Below, piece by piece: positions 25,429-32,462 of a stretch of DNA of 45,236 bases. Numbering within the stretch: the first letter of the stretch is position 1; each line of letters opens with the position of its first letter. Source of the DNA: Deltaproteobacteria bacterium (GTDB lineage Bacteria; Desulfobacterota; Syntrophia; Syntrophales; UBA2210); the NCBI GenBank assembly GCA_019313695.1, contig JAFDAS010000006.1, positions 1 to 45,236 on the forward strand, in the 5' to 3' direction. A program made the position numbers and the translations under genes. The notes under the pieces are model-generated. The model was not told where the DNA came from. It did no database searches and worked only from the letters and a program-made list of their open reading frames with translations.

Positions 25429-27336
25429 TTATTCATATTTGTCGCACTTTTCATTTACGATGGAAACAAAATCATGGACGCTCATGGAACCAAGATTCTT
25501 GCCGTCCCGCTGTCTGGGTGAAATCGTGCCGGATTCCACTTCCCTGTCGCCTATAACCAGCATATAGGGAACCTTCTGCATCTGTCCTTCTCTTATCTTA
25601 TATCCAAGCTTCTCGTTTCTGAAGTCTTTTTCGCAGCGTACCCCCGCATCCATAAGCCGGGTATACACCTCCTCGCCGTGAGGAATGTGTCTGTCGGTTA
25701 CTGTAAGAACGCTCGCCTGCACAGGAGACAGCCATACGGGAAAGGCCCCCGCGTAATGCTCAATCAGGATTCCCATGAATCGCTCTATCGCTCCCAGGAT
25801 GACTCTGTGGAGCATAACAGGCCTGTGCTTTTCCCCATCCGCCCCGATATATGATAAATCAAACCTCTCGGGAAGAGCAAAATCGCACTGAATGGTGGCA
25901 CACTGCCACTTTCTCCCGAGAGCGTCTCTCAGCTTGAAATCTATCTTAGGTCCGTAAAACGCTCCGTCCCCTTCGTTCACGTCATACGTTATGTTATTAT
26001 CTTCAAGCGCCTGCCCCAGCGCGGCAGTTGCCAGTTTCCAGTCTCTGTCCGAACCTATCGAGTCCTCCGGCCTCGTGCTCAACTCCACCTCGTATTCAAA
26101 ACCGAACACACCCATGGAATAATCCACCAGGTCTGCGATAGCCCTGATCTCCGCGTTCAGTTGATCGGGCGTGCACAGAATATGGGCATCATCCTGCGTG
26201 AACTGGCGCGCCCGCATAAGACCGTGCAGGACACCTGTCTTTTCATGTCTGTGAACTGTTCCCAGCTCGAAATATCTCAGGGGCAGATCCCTGTAGCTCC
26301 TTATCTTCGACTTGTATATCAGCATATGGGCGAGACAATTCATCGGTTTTATGCCGTACAACTGCTCGTCAACCTCGGTGAAATACATATTCTCCCGATA
26401 GTGGTCGAAATGCCCTGATTTTTTCCACAGCTCGCCCTTCAGGATCTGGGGACCCATCACGATACCGTAACCGCGTTTCAGGTGTTCCTTCTTCTCCCAA
26501 TCCTCTATGATTGTTCTCAAAAGAGCGCCCTTCGGATGGAATATCACCAGTCCAGGGCCAGCCTCATCACTTATCTGAAAGAGATCAAGCTCTCTCCCCA
26601 GTCTCCGATGGTCCCTCTTTCTGGCCTCTTCCATTAGCCGGAGATAGTTGTCCAGTTCCTCCTGGGTGGCAAAGCCGGTGCCGTAGATGCGTTGAAGCAT
26701 CCTGTTCTTTTCATCTCCGCGCCAGTATGCCCCAGCAACATTCAGGAGTTTAAAGGCCCTGACCATCCCGGTTGAAGGTATGTGAGGTCCCCGGCAGAGG
26801 TCGACAAACTCTCCCTGGCTGTACAGGCTTATATCGGTGACATCGTCGGGAAGATCATTGATCAGTTCCACCTTGTACGTCTCTCCCCTGTCTTCAAAGA
26901 ACGAAACCGCCTCTTCCCTGGATATCTCCCTGCGAATAAAGGGGTAGTCGGCGGAAATAATCTCACGCATTTTTTTCTCTATCCTGTCGAGATCCTCAGG
27001 AGTAAAGGTGTCGGAGTATTCAAAATCATAGTAGAAGCCGTCTTCTATCGAAGGCCCTATGGTCACCTTGACACCTTCGAATATTTCCTGTACCGCCTGG
27101 GCCATTATATGGGATATGCTGTGCCTCAACACACCCAGGCCATCCGCGGAGGATATATCAATGAGCTCTATTTTCGTGTCTTCTTCCACAGGATGACTCA
27201 GATCCACCATTTCGCCGTTAACCCTGGCCGCTACGGCAGAGGCAGGAGCGTTTCCACGCCGGATCTCCCTGACAGTTTTTCCGGGCTGGCCCACCTTGGC
27301 AGAACCATCCGGTAATTCTACATTAACCTTTTCCAC
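25429..27336 (-). CDS. thrS: Threonyl-tRNA synthetase
   Basis: 635 residues from the GTG at 27336, with GGAG seven bases upstream. Domains: N-terminal TGS ([20 protein letters not shown]), editing domain ([17 protein letters not shown] and following), class II core with the zinc-ligand region [20 protein letters not shown], and a C-terminal anticodon-binding domain ([20 protein letters not shown]). It charges tRNA-Thr. An upstream reading to 27459 would translate the tRNA-Val gene and is rejected. infC follows 47 bases later, as in many bacteria. Confidence 0.97.
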   Translation of the reverse strand: MEKVNVELPDGSAKVGQPGKTVREIRRGNAPASAVAARVNGEMVDLSHPVEEDTKIELIDISSADGLGVLRHSISHIMAQAVQEIFEGVKVTIGPSIEDGFYYDFEYSDTFTPEDLDRIEKKMREIISADYPFIRREISREEAVSFFEDRGETYKVELINDLPDDVTDISLYSQGEFVDLCRGPHIPSTGMVRAFKLLNVAGAYWRGDEKNRMLQRIYGTGFATQEELDNYLRLMEEARKRDHRRLGRELDLFQISDEAGPGLVIFHPKGALLRTIIEDWEKKEHLKRGYGIVMGPQILKGELWKKSGHFDHYRENMYFTEVDEQLYGIKPMNCLAHMLIYKSKIRSYRDLPLRYFELGTVHRHEKTGVLHGLMRARQFTQDDAHILCTPDQLNAEIRAIADLVDYSMGVFGFEYEVELSTRPEDSIGSDRDWKLATAALGQALEDNNITYDVNEGDGAFYGPKIDFKLRDALGRKWQCATIQCDFALPERFDLSYIGADGEKHRPVMLHRVILGAIERFMGILIEHYAGAFPVWLSPVQASVLTVTDRHIPHGEEVYTRLMDAGVRCEKDFRNEKLGYKIREGQMQKVPYMLVIGDREVESGTISPRQRDGKNLGSMSVHDFVSIVNEKCDKYE

Positions 27337-27422
27337 AACAATACTCCGGGTATCCCGCCCCCCTCTAAAGAAAAGGCACCACAAACACAGATGCCTCTCT
27401 ACGCATGCATATATAAATAAAA

Positions 27423-27497
27423 TGGTAGGCACGCAGGGATTTGAACCCTGGACCCCCACCGTGTCAAGGTGATGCTCTCCCCCTGAGCTACGTGCCT
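27423..27497 (-). tRNA. tRNA-Val (GAC anticodon)
   Basis: On the minus strand AGGCACG pairs with CGTGCCT in the acceptor stem. The D arm is GCTC AGGGGGA GAGC, the anticodon arm is CACCTTGACACGGTG (anticodon GAC) and the T arm is CAGGG TTCAAAT CCCTG. A CCA end is encoded (27423-27425). 75 nt in total. It lies between pgsA and thrS. Confidence 0.95.
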
Positions 27498-27568
27498 GTG
27501 AACTGACCTGAAAGGACTAACCCACCTAACAATAAAAAGGTCTTCTGTCAAGAAATATTATAAAAAGC

Positions 27569-28105
27569 CTATGAGTTGTTTATGATTTTTATACCTTTGA
27601 AGATATAATTCAATCCGGAAACCACTGTAAAAAAAGCGGTGATCCAGAATAACCTCACAATCATTATATGGTTAATATATCCGGGCATGATCATGGACAT
27701 AAGCACGAGGAAAACTGTTAAAAGTTGCAACACCGTAGTCGCCTTGCTCACATAGGCGGGACGTATCTCGAAGGAAACCGACATAAGGGAAAGCACGGAC
27801 ACGCCAAGCAGGATTATACAATCCCGGCTTATGACAATCACCGTAAGCCAGCCCGGAATAATATCCAGGATCGACAGAGCAACAAAAGCTGTCACTATTA
27901 ACGCCTTGTCCGCCAGCGGATCCAGATATGAGCCCAGTACCGTCTGCTGTTTTAATATCCTTGCCAGAAACCCATCCAGACCATCCGTCACACCCGCGAT
28001 GACGAAGACTAAAAGGGCGTAAGAAAAAGAGCCCTGCATCAGGAGTATAACAAAGACCGGAACCAGTATTATGCGAATAAGGGTGAGCGTATTTGGAATG
28101 TTCAT
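27569..28105 (-). CDS. pgsA: CDP-diacylglycerol-glycerol-3-phosphate 3-phosphatidyltransferase
   Basis: 178 residues, polytopic membrane protein of the CDP-alcohol phosphatidyltransferase family. The full signature is present: D41, D44-G45, A48-R49, G58, D62 and D66 (TDGLDGFLARILKQQTVLGS, then YLDPLADK). It makes phosphatidylglycerol phosphate, the precursor of PG and cardiolipin. The N-terminal NIPNTLTLIRIILVPVFV helps distinguish PgsA from PssA. 19 bases separate it from the upstream lipoprotein gene. Confidence 0.93.
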   Translation of the reverse strand: MNIPNTLTLIRIILVPVFVILLMQGSFSYALLVFVIAGVTDGLDGFLARILKQQTVLGSYLDPLADKALIVTAFVALSILDIIPGWLTVIVISRDCIILLGVSVLSLMSVSFEIRPAYVSKATTVLQLLTVFLVLMSMIMPGYINHIMIVRLFWITAFFTVVSGLNYIFKGIKIINNS

Positions 28106-28124
28106 AATCTACAATCCGGTCCTT

Positions 28125-28763
28125 CTACCACAATTTCCAGAATCTTTTTTCAGGGGGCGGTTTTCCCACGGAATCAGGCCCATCGGGGAGGCTGGAAAGG
28201 GTTTCATCAACAATCTCCCGGATAGCCGGTTCATAAGACTGGCATGCCTTCAATTCGAGTCTTTTTCGGGTAAAATCATAGTGTCTGTCAACCACACTGT
28301 ATCTTGAACTCCAGAGATTCGCTCCCGTTCTTGCGTCCTTCAATTCAAGTGAAACAGAGATTGTTGTGGGCGCATAAATGCTGATGAACGAGGTCTTCCA
28401 TTCAAGCAGGCTACAATACATAACGGCATCCACGCTCAGCAGATCTCCGATAACCTCCGGTGAAACATTACATCCACTATTGATTTCAGGGTTCCACCCA
28501 CAATCCGCAGTCAATTTTTCGTCTATCATGTCGAGAGGTATCCTGGGATATCCTTTGAAATACAGTTTTTCAAGAATGTCCTCCCTCAGGAGCTGAGCCG
28601 CCTGTTTGTCATTCGTTCTGTTATCAACAGGCGCCAGGGCAATGAGTCTTATACCCTTTTGATTATAATCCGGAACAATTGTATGGGGAACACCGGACGC
28701 ACATCCTGATATGACACAGGCAATAACACACAACAAAAAGACCGCCCTTACTTTATAAATCAA
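28125..28763 (-). CDS. GNA1162/DUF799-like lipoprotein
   Basis: 212 residues with a type II signal peptide (hydrophobic stretch, then VISGCASG lipobox), so it should be a lipidated envelope protein. The body (LIALAPVDNRTNDKQAAQLL, RIPLDMIDEKL, VDAVMYCSLLEWKT, ELKDARTGANLWSSRY) follows the GNA1162/DUF799 pattern, a periplasmic fold often found with CsgG-like or LPP20-like lipoproteins. Function not established. It overlaps functionally with the upstream FlgT-N-like gene, with four bases between them, so the two probably act together. Confidence 0.7.
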   Translation of the reverse strand: MIYKVRAVFLLCVIACVISGCASGVPHTIVPDYNQKGIRLIALAPVDNRTNDKQAAQLLREDILEKLYFKGYPRIPLDMIDEKLTADCGWNPEINSGCNVSPEVIGDLLSVDAVMYCSLLEWKTSFISIYAPTTISVSLELKDARTGANLWSSRYSVVDRHYDFTRKRLELKACQSYEPAIREIVDETLSSLPDGPDSVGKPPPEKRFWKLW

Positions 28764-28767
28764 CCCG

Positions 28768-29529
28768 TTACTCCTTCACCATGTTCAGCTCTATGACACC
28801 AGGATTAATATCGGTTATAGACAGTGAAAAACCCTTGAATTCCTTCAATGCCAATTCATTGGCAAGCCCGGCGGCATTTCCCTGCATGTCGACGTCCATC
28901 ACGGCCACACCCGATTCCATCCTTCGCAGATGCACGGTATCCACCCATTTCATATCTGTTTCCAATGTTTCTCTAAGCATCCTGAAATGGCTGTATTTTT
29001 CTATTCCACTTACCACAACCTTAACAATAACTGCTGTTGCACCCTCTTCCGGATGCCACTCGTCTGTGAGGACGCCCAGCATTTCAAGATCATCCTTTAT
29101 ATCCCCCACCGACAGGGAAACCCTCACCCTGACATTGTAGAGGTCATTCTCCACACCCTCTCTCAAGATTCGGTAATCCTGTATATAGTCCTGCGATTTC
29201 GAATAAATATTGTCATTGATAGCATCAAAATTCTCCTCCACAACATCCTCAGAAATGAACATGCAAACTATCCGTTCCACGGCCTTTCTCATCGAATCGT
29301 CTATCGCGCTGTCCCGTGCAGGCGCCCTGCCACCACCGGATACAAGACATGTCCCTTCTGTTTCAATCCCGATGGTATCGGGACTGGAATACGCGCATAA
29401 CGGATAAAACACAAAGAAGAGCAAAATTGCAGGCAATGCATAATAAAACGAGCTTCTCAAAAAATTTCTCCATACAGGGACACTTCCCATATTATTATCC
29501 GCGGCACAAACCCTTACTATCCTTAACAT
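28768..29529 (-). CDS. Secreted protein with FlgT N-terminal-like domain
   Basis: 253 residues. A hydrophobic signal segment (YYALPAILLFFVFYPLCAYS) precedes a region like the flagellar assembly protein T N-terminal domain: EGTCLV...ARDSAIDDSMRKAVERIV, then YSKSQDYIQDYRILREGVEN and YNVRVRVSLSVGDI. Similar domains occur in non-flagellar outer-membrane lipoprotein clusters. The start is uncertain: ATG 29529 has GGAGG directly adjacent with no spacer, and ATG 29490 lies inside an inverted repeat that has supplied the MGSVP codons. No flagellar genes are in the window. Confidence 0.55.
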   Translation of the reverse strand: MLRIVRVCAADNNMGSVPVWRNFLRSSFYYALPAILLFFVFYPLCAYSSPDTIGIETEGTCLVSGGGRAPARDSAIDDSMRKAVERIVCMFISEDVVEENFDAINDNIYSKSQDYIQDYRILREGVENDLYNVRVRVSLSVGDIKDDLEMLGVLTDEWHPEEGATAVIVKVVVSGIEKYSHFRMLRETLETDMKWVDTVHLRRMESGVAVMDVDMQGNAAGLANELALKEFKGFSLSITDINPGVIELNMVKE

Positions 29530-29590
29530 CCTCCGAAACTATGCCGATAATGCTCAAAGGTCAATATTAATATGGGAAGTGTCCCCGTAT
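29472..29590. repeat. REP-like inverted repeat pair (GGGACACTTCCC type)
   Basis: Arms 29472-29494 and 29568-29590 are complementary over 23 bases with one mismatch, centred on GGGACACTTCCC and GGGAAGTGTCCC, with 73 bases between. The left arm lies in the start region of the FlgT-N-like gene. The right arm encodes the last residues (YGDTSHINI) of the small protein upstream. A further copy of GGGAAGTGTCCC is at about 32437-32449. Such GGGACACTTCCC palindromes are typical of REP elements mobilised by Y1 (RAYT) transposases; no such transposase is in the window. Confidence 0.6.
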
Positions 29591-29805
29591 TTTTCCTTCA
29601 ACTTGTTTATCTCTTCCCGTATAACCTTCTCAGCAATAGAGGGAAACATTTCTCTGGCAACTCTTTCCGCAATCCTTGAAACAACGCCGGTAATCTCATC
29701 GTCCCGGGCATCGATCGATAAAACTCTTTCCGTACCCTCCTCAACCACATCCACGAGATCATAGATCTTGTCATTTTCCGTCAACGTCCTGGCATATTCA
29801 TTCAT
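29554..29805 (-). CDS. Small conserved helical protein of unknown function
   Basis: 83 residues. The segment GVVSRIAERVAREMFPSIAE followed by KVIREEINKLK is an amphipathic helical pattern I recognise from deltaproteobacterial regulatory proteins, where it recurs as an interaction tail; no enzyme motif is visible. The ribosome site GGGAGGTTG is good. The C-terminal nine residues are encoded by a REP-like palindrome, so the native stop was probably changed by insertion. It may be co-transcribed with the FlgT-N-like, lipoprotein and pgsA genes downstream. Confidence 0.55.
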   Translation of the reverse strand: MNEYARTLTENDKIYDLVDVVEEGTERVLSIDARDDEITGVVSRIAERVAREMFPSIAEKVIREEINKLKEKYGDTSHINIDL

Positions 29806-29910
29806 AAAGCAACCTCCCGGCCGTCAGGCTAATCCGTTGCGTTGCAGGCTACCATACCTGCACGAACACTTCAAGGGTTTTGCTCCGATGCGATGAATCC
29901 TCCACCACAG

Positions 29911-29940
29911 AAAAAGGCCGGAAGCAAAAGCTCCCGGCCT
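29911..29940 (-). terminator. Intrinsic terminator after the orphan dCACHE gene
   Basis: On the minus strand AGGCCGGGAGC, loop TTTT, GCTTCCGGCCT, then five T. The stem has one mismatch. It ends the transcript of the dCACHE protein that stops at 30032. Confidence 0.85.
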
Positions 29941-30031
29941 CTGGCGTTATACTTTTCAGAAAAGAGCTCAGTCTTGGGAAATTCTCCCCAGGGTTGCAAC
30001 TTTCCTGTAATATTACTTCTAAGTCCCTCTG

Positions 30032-31336
30032 TTAATCTCCATCCTCATCGTCGTAATAGTGCGGCTCCGCTCCCTCTGGAACCTCCGACTCAATCGAGCG
30101 AGTGATCCCCCTCGAAAGCAGCGTGGTAATCAGGAAGAGAATAATAACCGCGACAACAAGAATCAGGATGATCGTTGTCAGCCACGCCTGTGCCTCTTTT
30201 TCTATCTTCTGCGTGGTCGCCAGCGCCATCTCATTAAACTTGTCCACATCAAGACCCATCCCAATCCATCCGAACCCGGCAGGTTTGGGATAATTTGCCG
30301 AGTAGAACAGTATCGGAGCATAGGCGACAAACTTGGTGTGACTGCCAAATTTATAGATTTTATCTCCCGAATGACCCGCGGCCGCATCTTTAGCGATCTC
30401 GGGGAGTGCGGGATCCATGTACCCCATGAAGAGGAGATTGAGCACCTCTTCACCCTTCTTCGTCATGTTATCCAGCGTCTCACCCGTAAGATACGAAACG
30501 GGTGTTCCATCCTGATAGAACCCCGCTATATGGTAATCATCCGGGTGCGATATGACGAATCCTCTGTCATCAACCATATACGCGTAGTTCCCCGTTGATG
30601 AATCCGCCTCAAGCACGTAACCGGGCTGAGTTGGTATAATATTGTCCGTAAATTTTGCAAGGTGCCTTACATCAAGGGCAAGGGTAACAAGCCCCGCAAA
30701 CCCCTGCTTATCATACAGAGGCGTCGCAAAACGAATGATACCCTCAAATCGCTTCCCCTTCTCAAAGTCAGCCCGGTTTACATACCAGCCGGTGACATGA
30801 GACACATAGACGCTGCCCTTGTCAAGGTTCTTTGTCCTGACAAAATAATCTTCCGATTTATAGATCGTATTTACCAGATCACTGATATTTGCCAGCCTGG
30901 ACTCCGGCGCTACTTCCCCGTCGACAATCTTGATAACCTCATTACCCGCCTTGTCCACCAGGGCCATCTCCACATACATTGGTTCTGAAGATTTAACAAT
31001 CTTCCCATCTTTCTTCATCCAGAGAGTCTGCCTGTTTTTAAGCACAAACTCCTTGTACGTCTCGGCATCTGCCGGCAGAATTGTCGCCACCAGTGTATCT
31101 CTCTCGCATTCCTGCAGGAAACCGGCAACATTCTCGGCTACGGCAACAGTGCGCGCCTTAATCTCTTCCTGCGCCTTCTGATCAAGAACAGCTGCCGCTC
31201 TCTTCTTTGATGTGTCCCCCAGTTGAAAGATGCCGTTGGCGATCAGAAAAGACACCAATAATAAGGGGATGACGATAAGCAGGAAGAATACCCTTGCTAC
31301 AGTGAAAAACTGCTTACCTGTTGTCATCTCTGCCAT
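30032..31336 (-). CDS. Membrane protein with periplasmic dCACHE sensor, no output domain
   Basis: 434 residues. One transmembrane helix near 14-36 (VFFLLIVIPLLLVSFLIANG) and one near 385-410 (LTTIILILVVAVIILFLITT) flank a large periplasmic region. That region reads as a double CACHE fold: VEMALVDKAGNEVIKIVDGE, GIIRFATPLYDKQGFAGLVT, then YMVDDRGFVISHPDDYHIAG. After the second helix only about 25 residues remain, acidic and without HAMP, kinase or GGDEF domains. It would have to signal through a partner. It starts 52 bases after atpE on the same strand, and a dCACHE histidine kinase lies nearby. Confidence 0.8.
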   Translation of the reverse strand: MAEMTTGKQFFTVARVFFLLIVIPLLLVSFLIANGIFQLGDTSKKRAAAVLDQKAQEEIKARTVAVAENVAGFLQECERDTLVATILPADAETYKEFVLKNRQTLWMKKDGKIVKSSEPMYVEMALVDKAGNEVIKIVDGEVAPESRLANISDLVNTIYKSEDYFVRTKNLDKGSVYVSHVTGWYVNRADFEKGKRFEGIIRFATPLYDKQGFAGLVTLALDVRHLAKFTDNIIPTQPGYVLEADSSTGNYAYMVDDRGFVISHPDDYHIAGFYQDGTPVSYLTGETLDNMTKKGEEVLNLLFMGYMDPALPEIAKDAAAGHSGDKIYKFGSHTKFVAYAPILFYSANYPKPAGFGWIGMGLDVDKFNEMALATTQKIEKEAQAWLTTIILILVVAVIILFLITTLLSRGITRSIESEVPEGAEPHYYDDEDGD

Positions 31337-31388
31337 TTCCTTCTCCCCCTGACTTTTGTTATTTTTGAAGCTAATAAATTGCTGTGGA

Positions 31389-31763
31389 TTAGCCCCAAAT
31401 TAAACTTGTATAGGGGTTTGCATAGAGAAGAACAAGCGAAACAACAAGGGCATATATGGCAACGGATTCCGCCATAGCCATGCCGACCAGCATGGTCATC
31501 ATAATCTTTCCCTGAACGCCGGGGTTTCTTCCAACCGCACTGCATGCTCCATTCGCGGCATTACCGATACCCAATCCGGCTCCTATTGTTCCCACGCCAA
31601 TTGCAAGTCCCGCTGCTATCATGGCACCCACGGCAAAAATAACCTTACCGAATGAGCCATCTTCCGGAAGGGCCTCAGCGGCAAATACCACCGGTGAAGA
31701 TAACAACAGGGCCGCTGACGCCGTTAGCAAGGTTGATATCCATTTTACTGATTTTCTTAACAT
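31389..31763 (-). CDS. atpE: F-type ATP synthase subunit c
   Basis: 124 residues, longer than the usual 75-90 because of an N-terminal signal-like extension (about 1-29, ending VVFAAEA). The c hairpin follows: helix 1 with GVGTIGAGLGIGNAANG, the polar loop VGRNPGVQGK, and helix 2 with MAMAESVAIYALVVSLVLLY; the ion carboxylate is E99. S100 and Y104 match Na+ c rings such as Ilyobacter, but the helix-1 glutamine (Q32 there) is I66 here, so H+ coupling is more likely. It is separated from atpB by 5 kb and transcribed alone from its own promoter. Confidence 0.93.
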   Translation of the reverse strand: MLRKSVKWISTLLTASAALLLSSPVVFAAEALPEDGSFGKVIFAVGAMIAAGLAIGVGTIGAGLGIGNAANGACSAVGRNPGVQGKIMMTMLVGMAMAESVAIYALVVSLVLLYANPYTSLIWG

Positions 31764-31926
31764 TTCTTTCTCCTTTCATCTTTGACACTTGGTTTTATTC
31801 GTACATATTAGCACAAAAATCTTTTGGGCATGGCCCCTTTCGGAACCGCCCGTACTTTTGCAACAGACATGCCAGTTATGTCTTCACAAACATTTTTCTG
31901 TTTAACATAACGGGATCATTGCCCAT

Positions 31927-31956
31927 ATCATATATCTTTCATGCGGCGCCCGTCAA
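31927..31956 (-). promoter_or_regulatory. Promoter of atpE
   Basis: On the minus strand TTGACG (31951-31956), an 18-base spacer and TATGAT (31927-31932). It gives a leader of roughly 155 bases before atpE. The remaining stretch up to 32172 has no gene; it holds a run of imperfect CAGGAGAC repeats at about 32027-32068. Confidence 0.55.
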
Positions 31957-32172
31957 GACCCAAAGTCGCCCGGTTTAACATTTCATTCAATTGAACAGAT
32001 AAATTGAACGAAAAGTGGAATGACCAGGAGTCAGGAGACAGGGGGAAGGAGACAGAATACAGGAGACTTTTCATGATTTTTATTGAAAATTAGCATCAAG
32101 GTCTGTAGTATCGGGCAATCACTTTGAAACTTCCATTTCTGGATGGAGATGCTAACGCAGGGGAGAGTAACA

Positions 32173-32343
32173 ATGCAGGAGATACTGACCGTGATAACCT
32201 ATCTGGTTGTCTGGTTGATCTGCAAAAAGGTTGTGGGTATTCAGAGCGGACTTGCTACACTTGTCATCTCTCTTGGCGCGGCCGTGTCCGTTTATGTTAT
32301 TTTAGCCGTCAAGTGGCATGAAGACAGAAAGAAAGATAAATAG
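32173..32343 (+). CDS. Small membrane protein of unknown function
   Basis: 56 residues from the ATG at 32173, behind GGGGAGAG. Two hydrophobic segments (EILTVITYLVVWLICKKVVG and ATLVISLGAAVSVYVILAV) and a charged C-terminal tail (KWHEDRKKDK). No family recognised. It precedes the dCACHE kinase by 119 bases on the same strand. That gap contains a short tandem repeat (ATAGGATAA units at 32340-32362) and a REP-like GGGAAGTGTCCC. Confidence 0.5.
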   Translation: MQEILTVITYLVVWLICKKVVGIQSGLATLVISLGAAVSVYVILAVKWHEDRKKDK

Positions 32344-32462
32344 GATAAATAGGATAAATAGGCGTAATTACTCAGGTATAAATAGTGGATCTTGACGAGT
32401 CTCGTCGGTATCCGTCGAATACCGTCGGGATAAAATGGGGAAGTGTCCCTATTTAAGGAATC

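Noticed and set aside
25429-27459. An N-terminally longer threonyl-tRNA synthetase
   Set aside because: The extra 41 codons translate the tRNA-Val gene and its flank. The GTG at 27336 has a proper ribosome site and gives the family N-terminus.
32340-32362. The short tandem ATAGGATAA repeat as a regulatory iteron array
   Set aside because: Only about three units right after a stop codon, with no neighbouring replication or partition gene; probably simple-sequence slippage.
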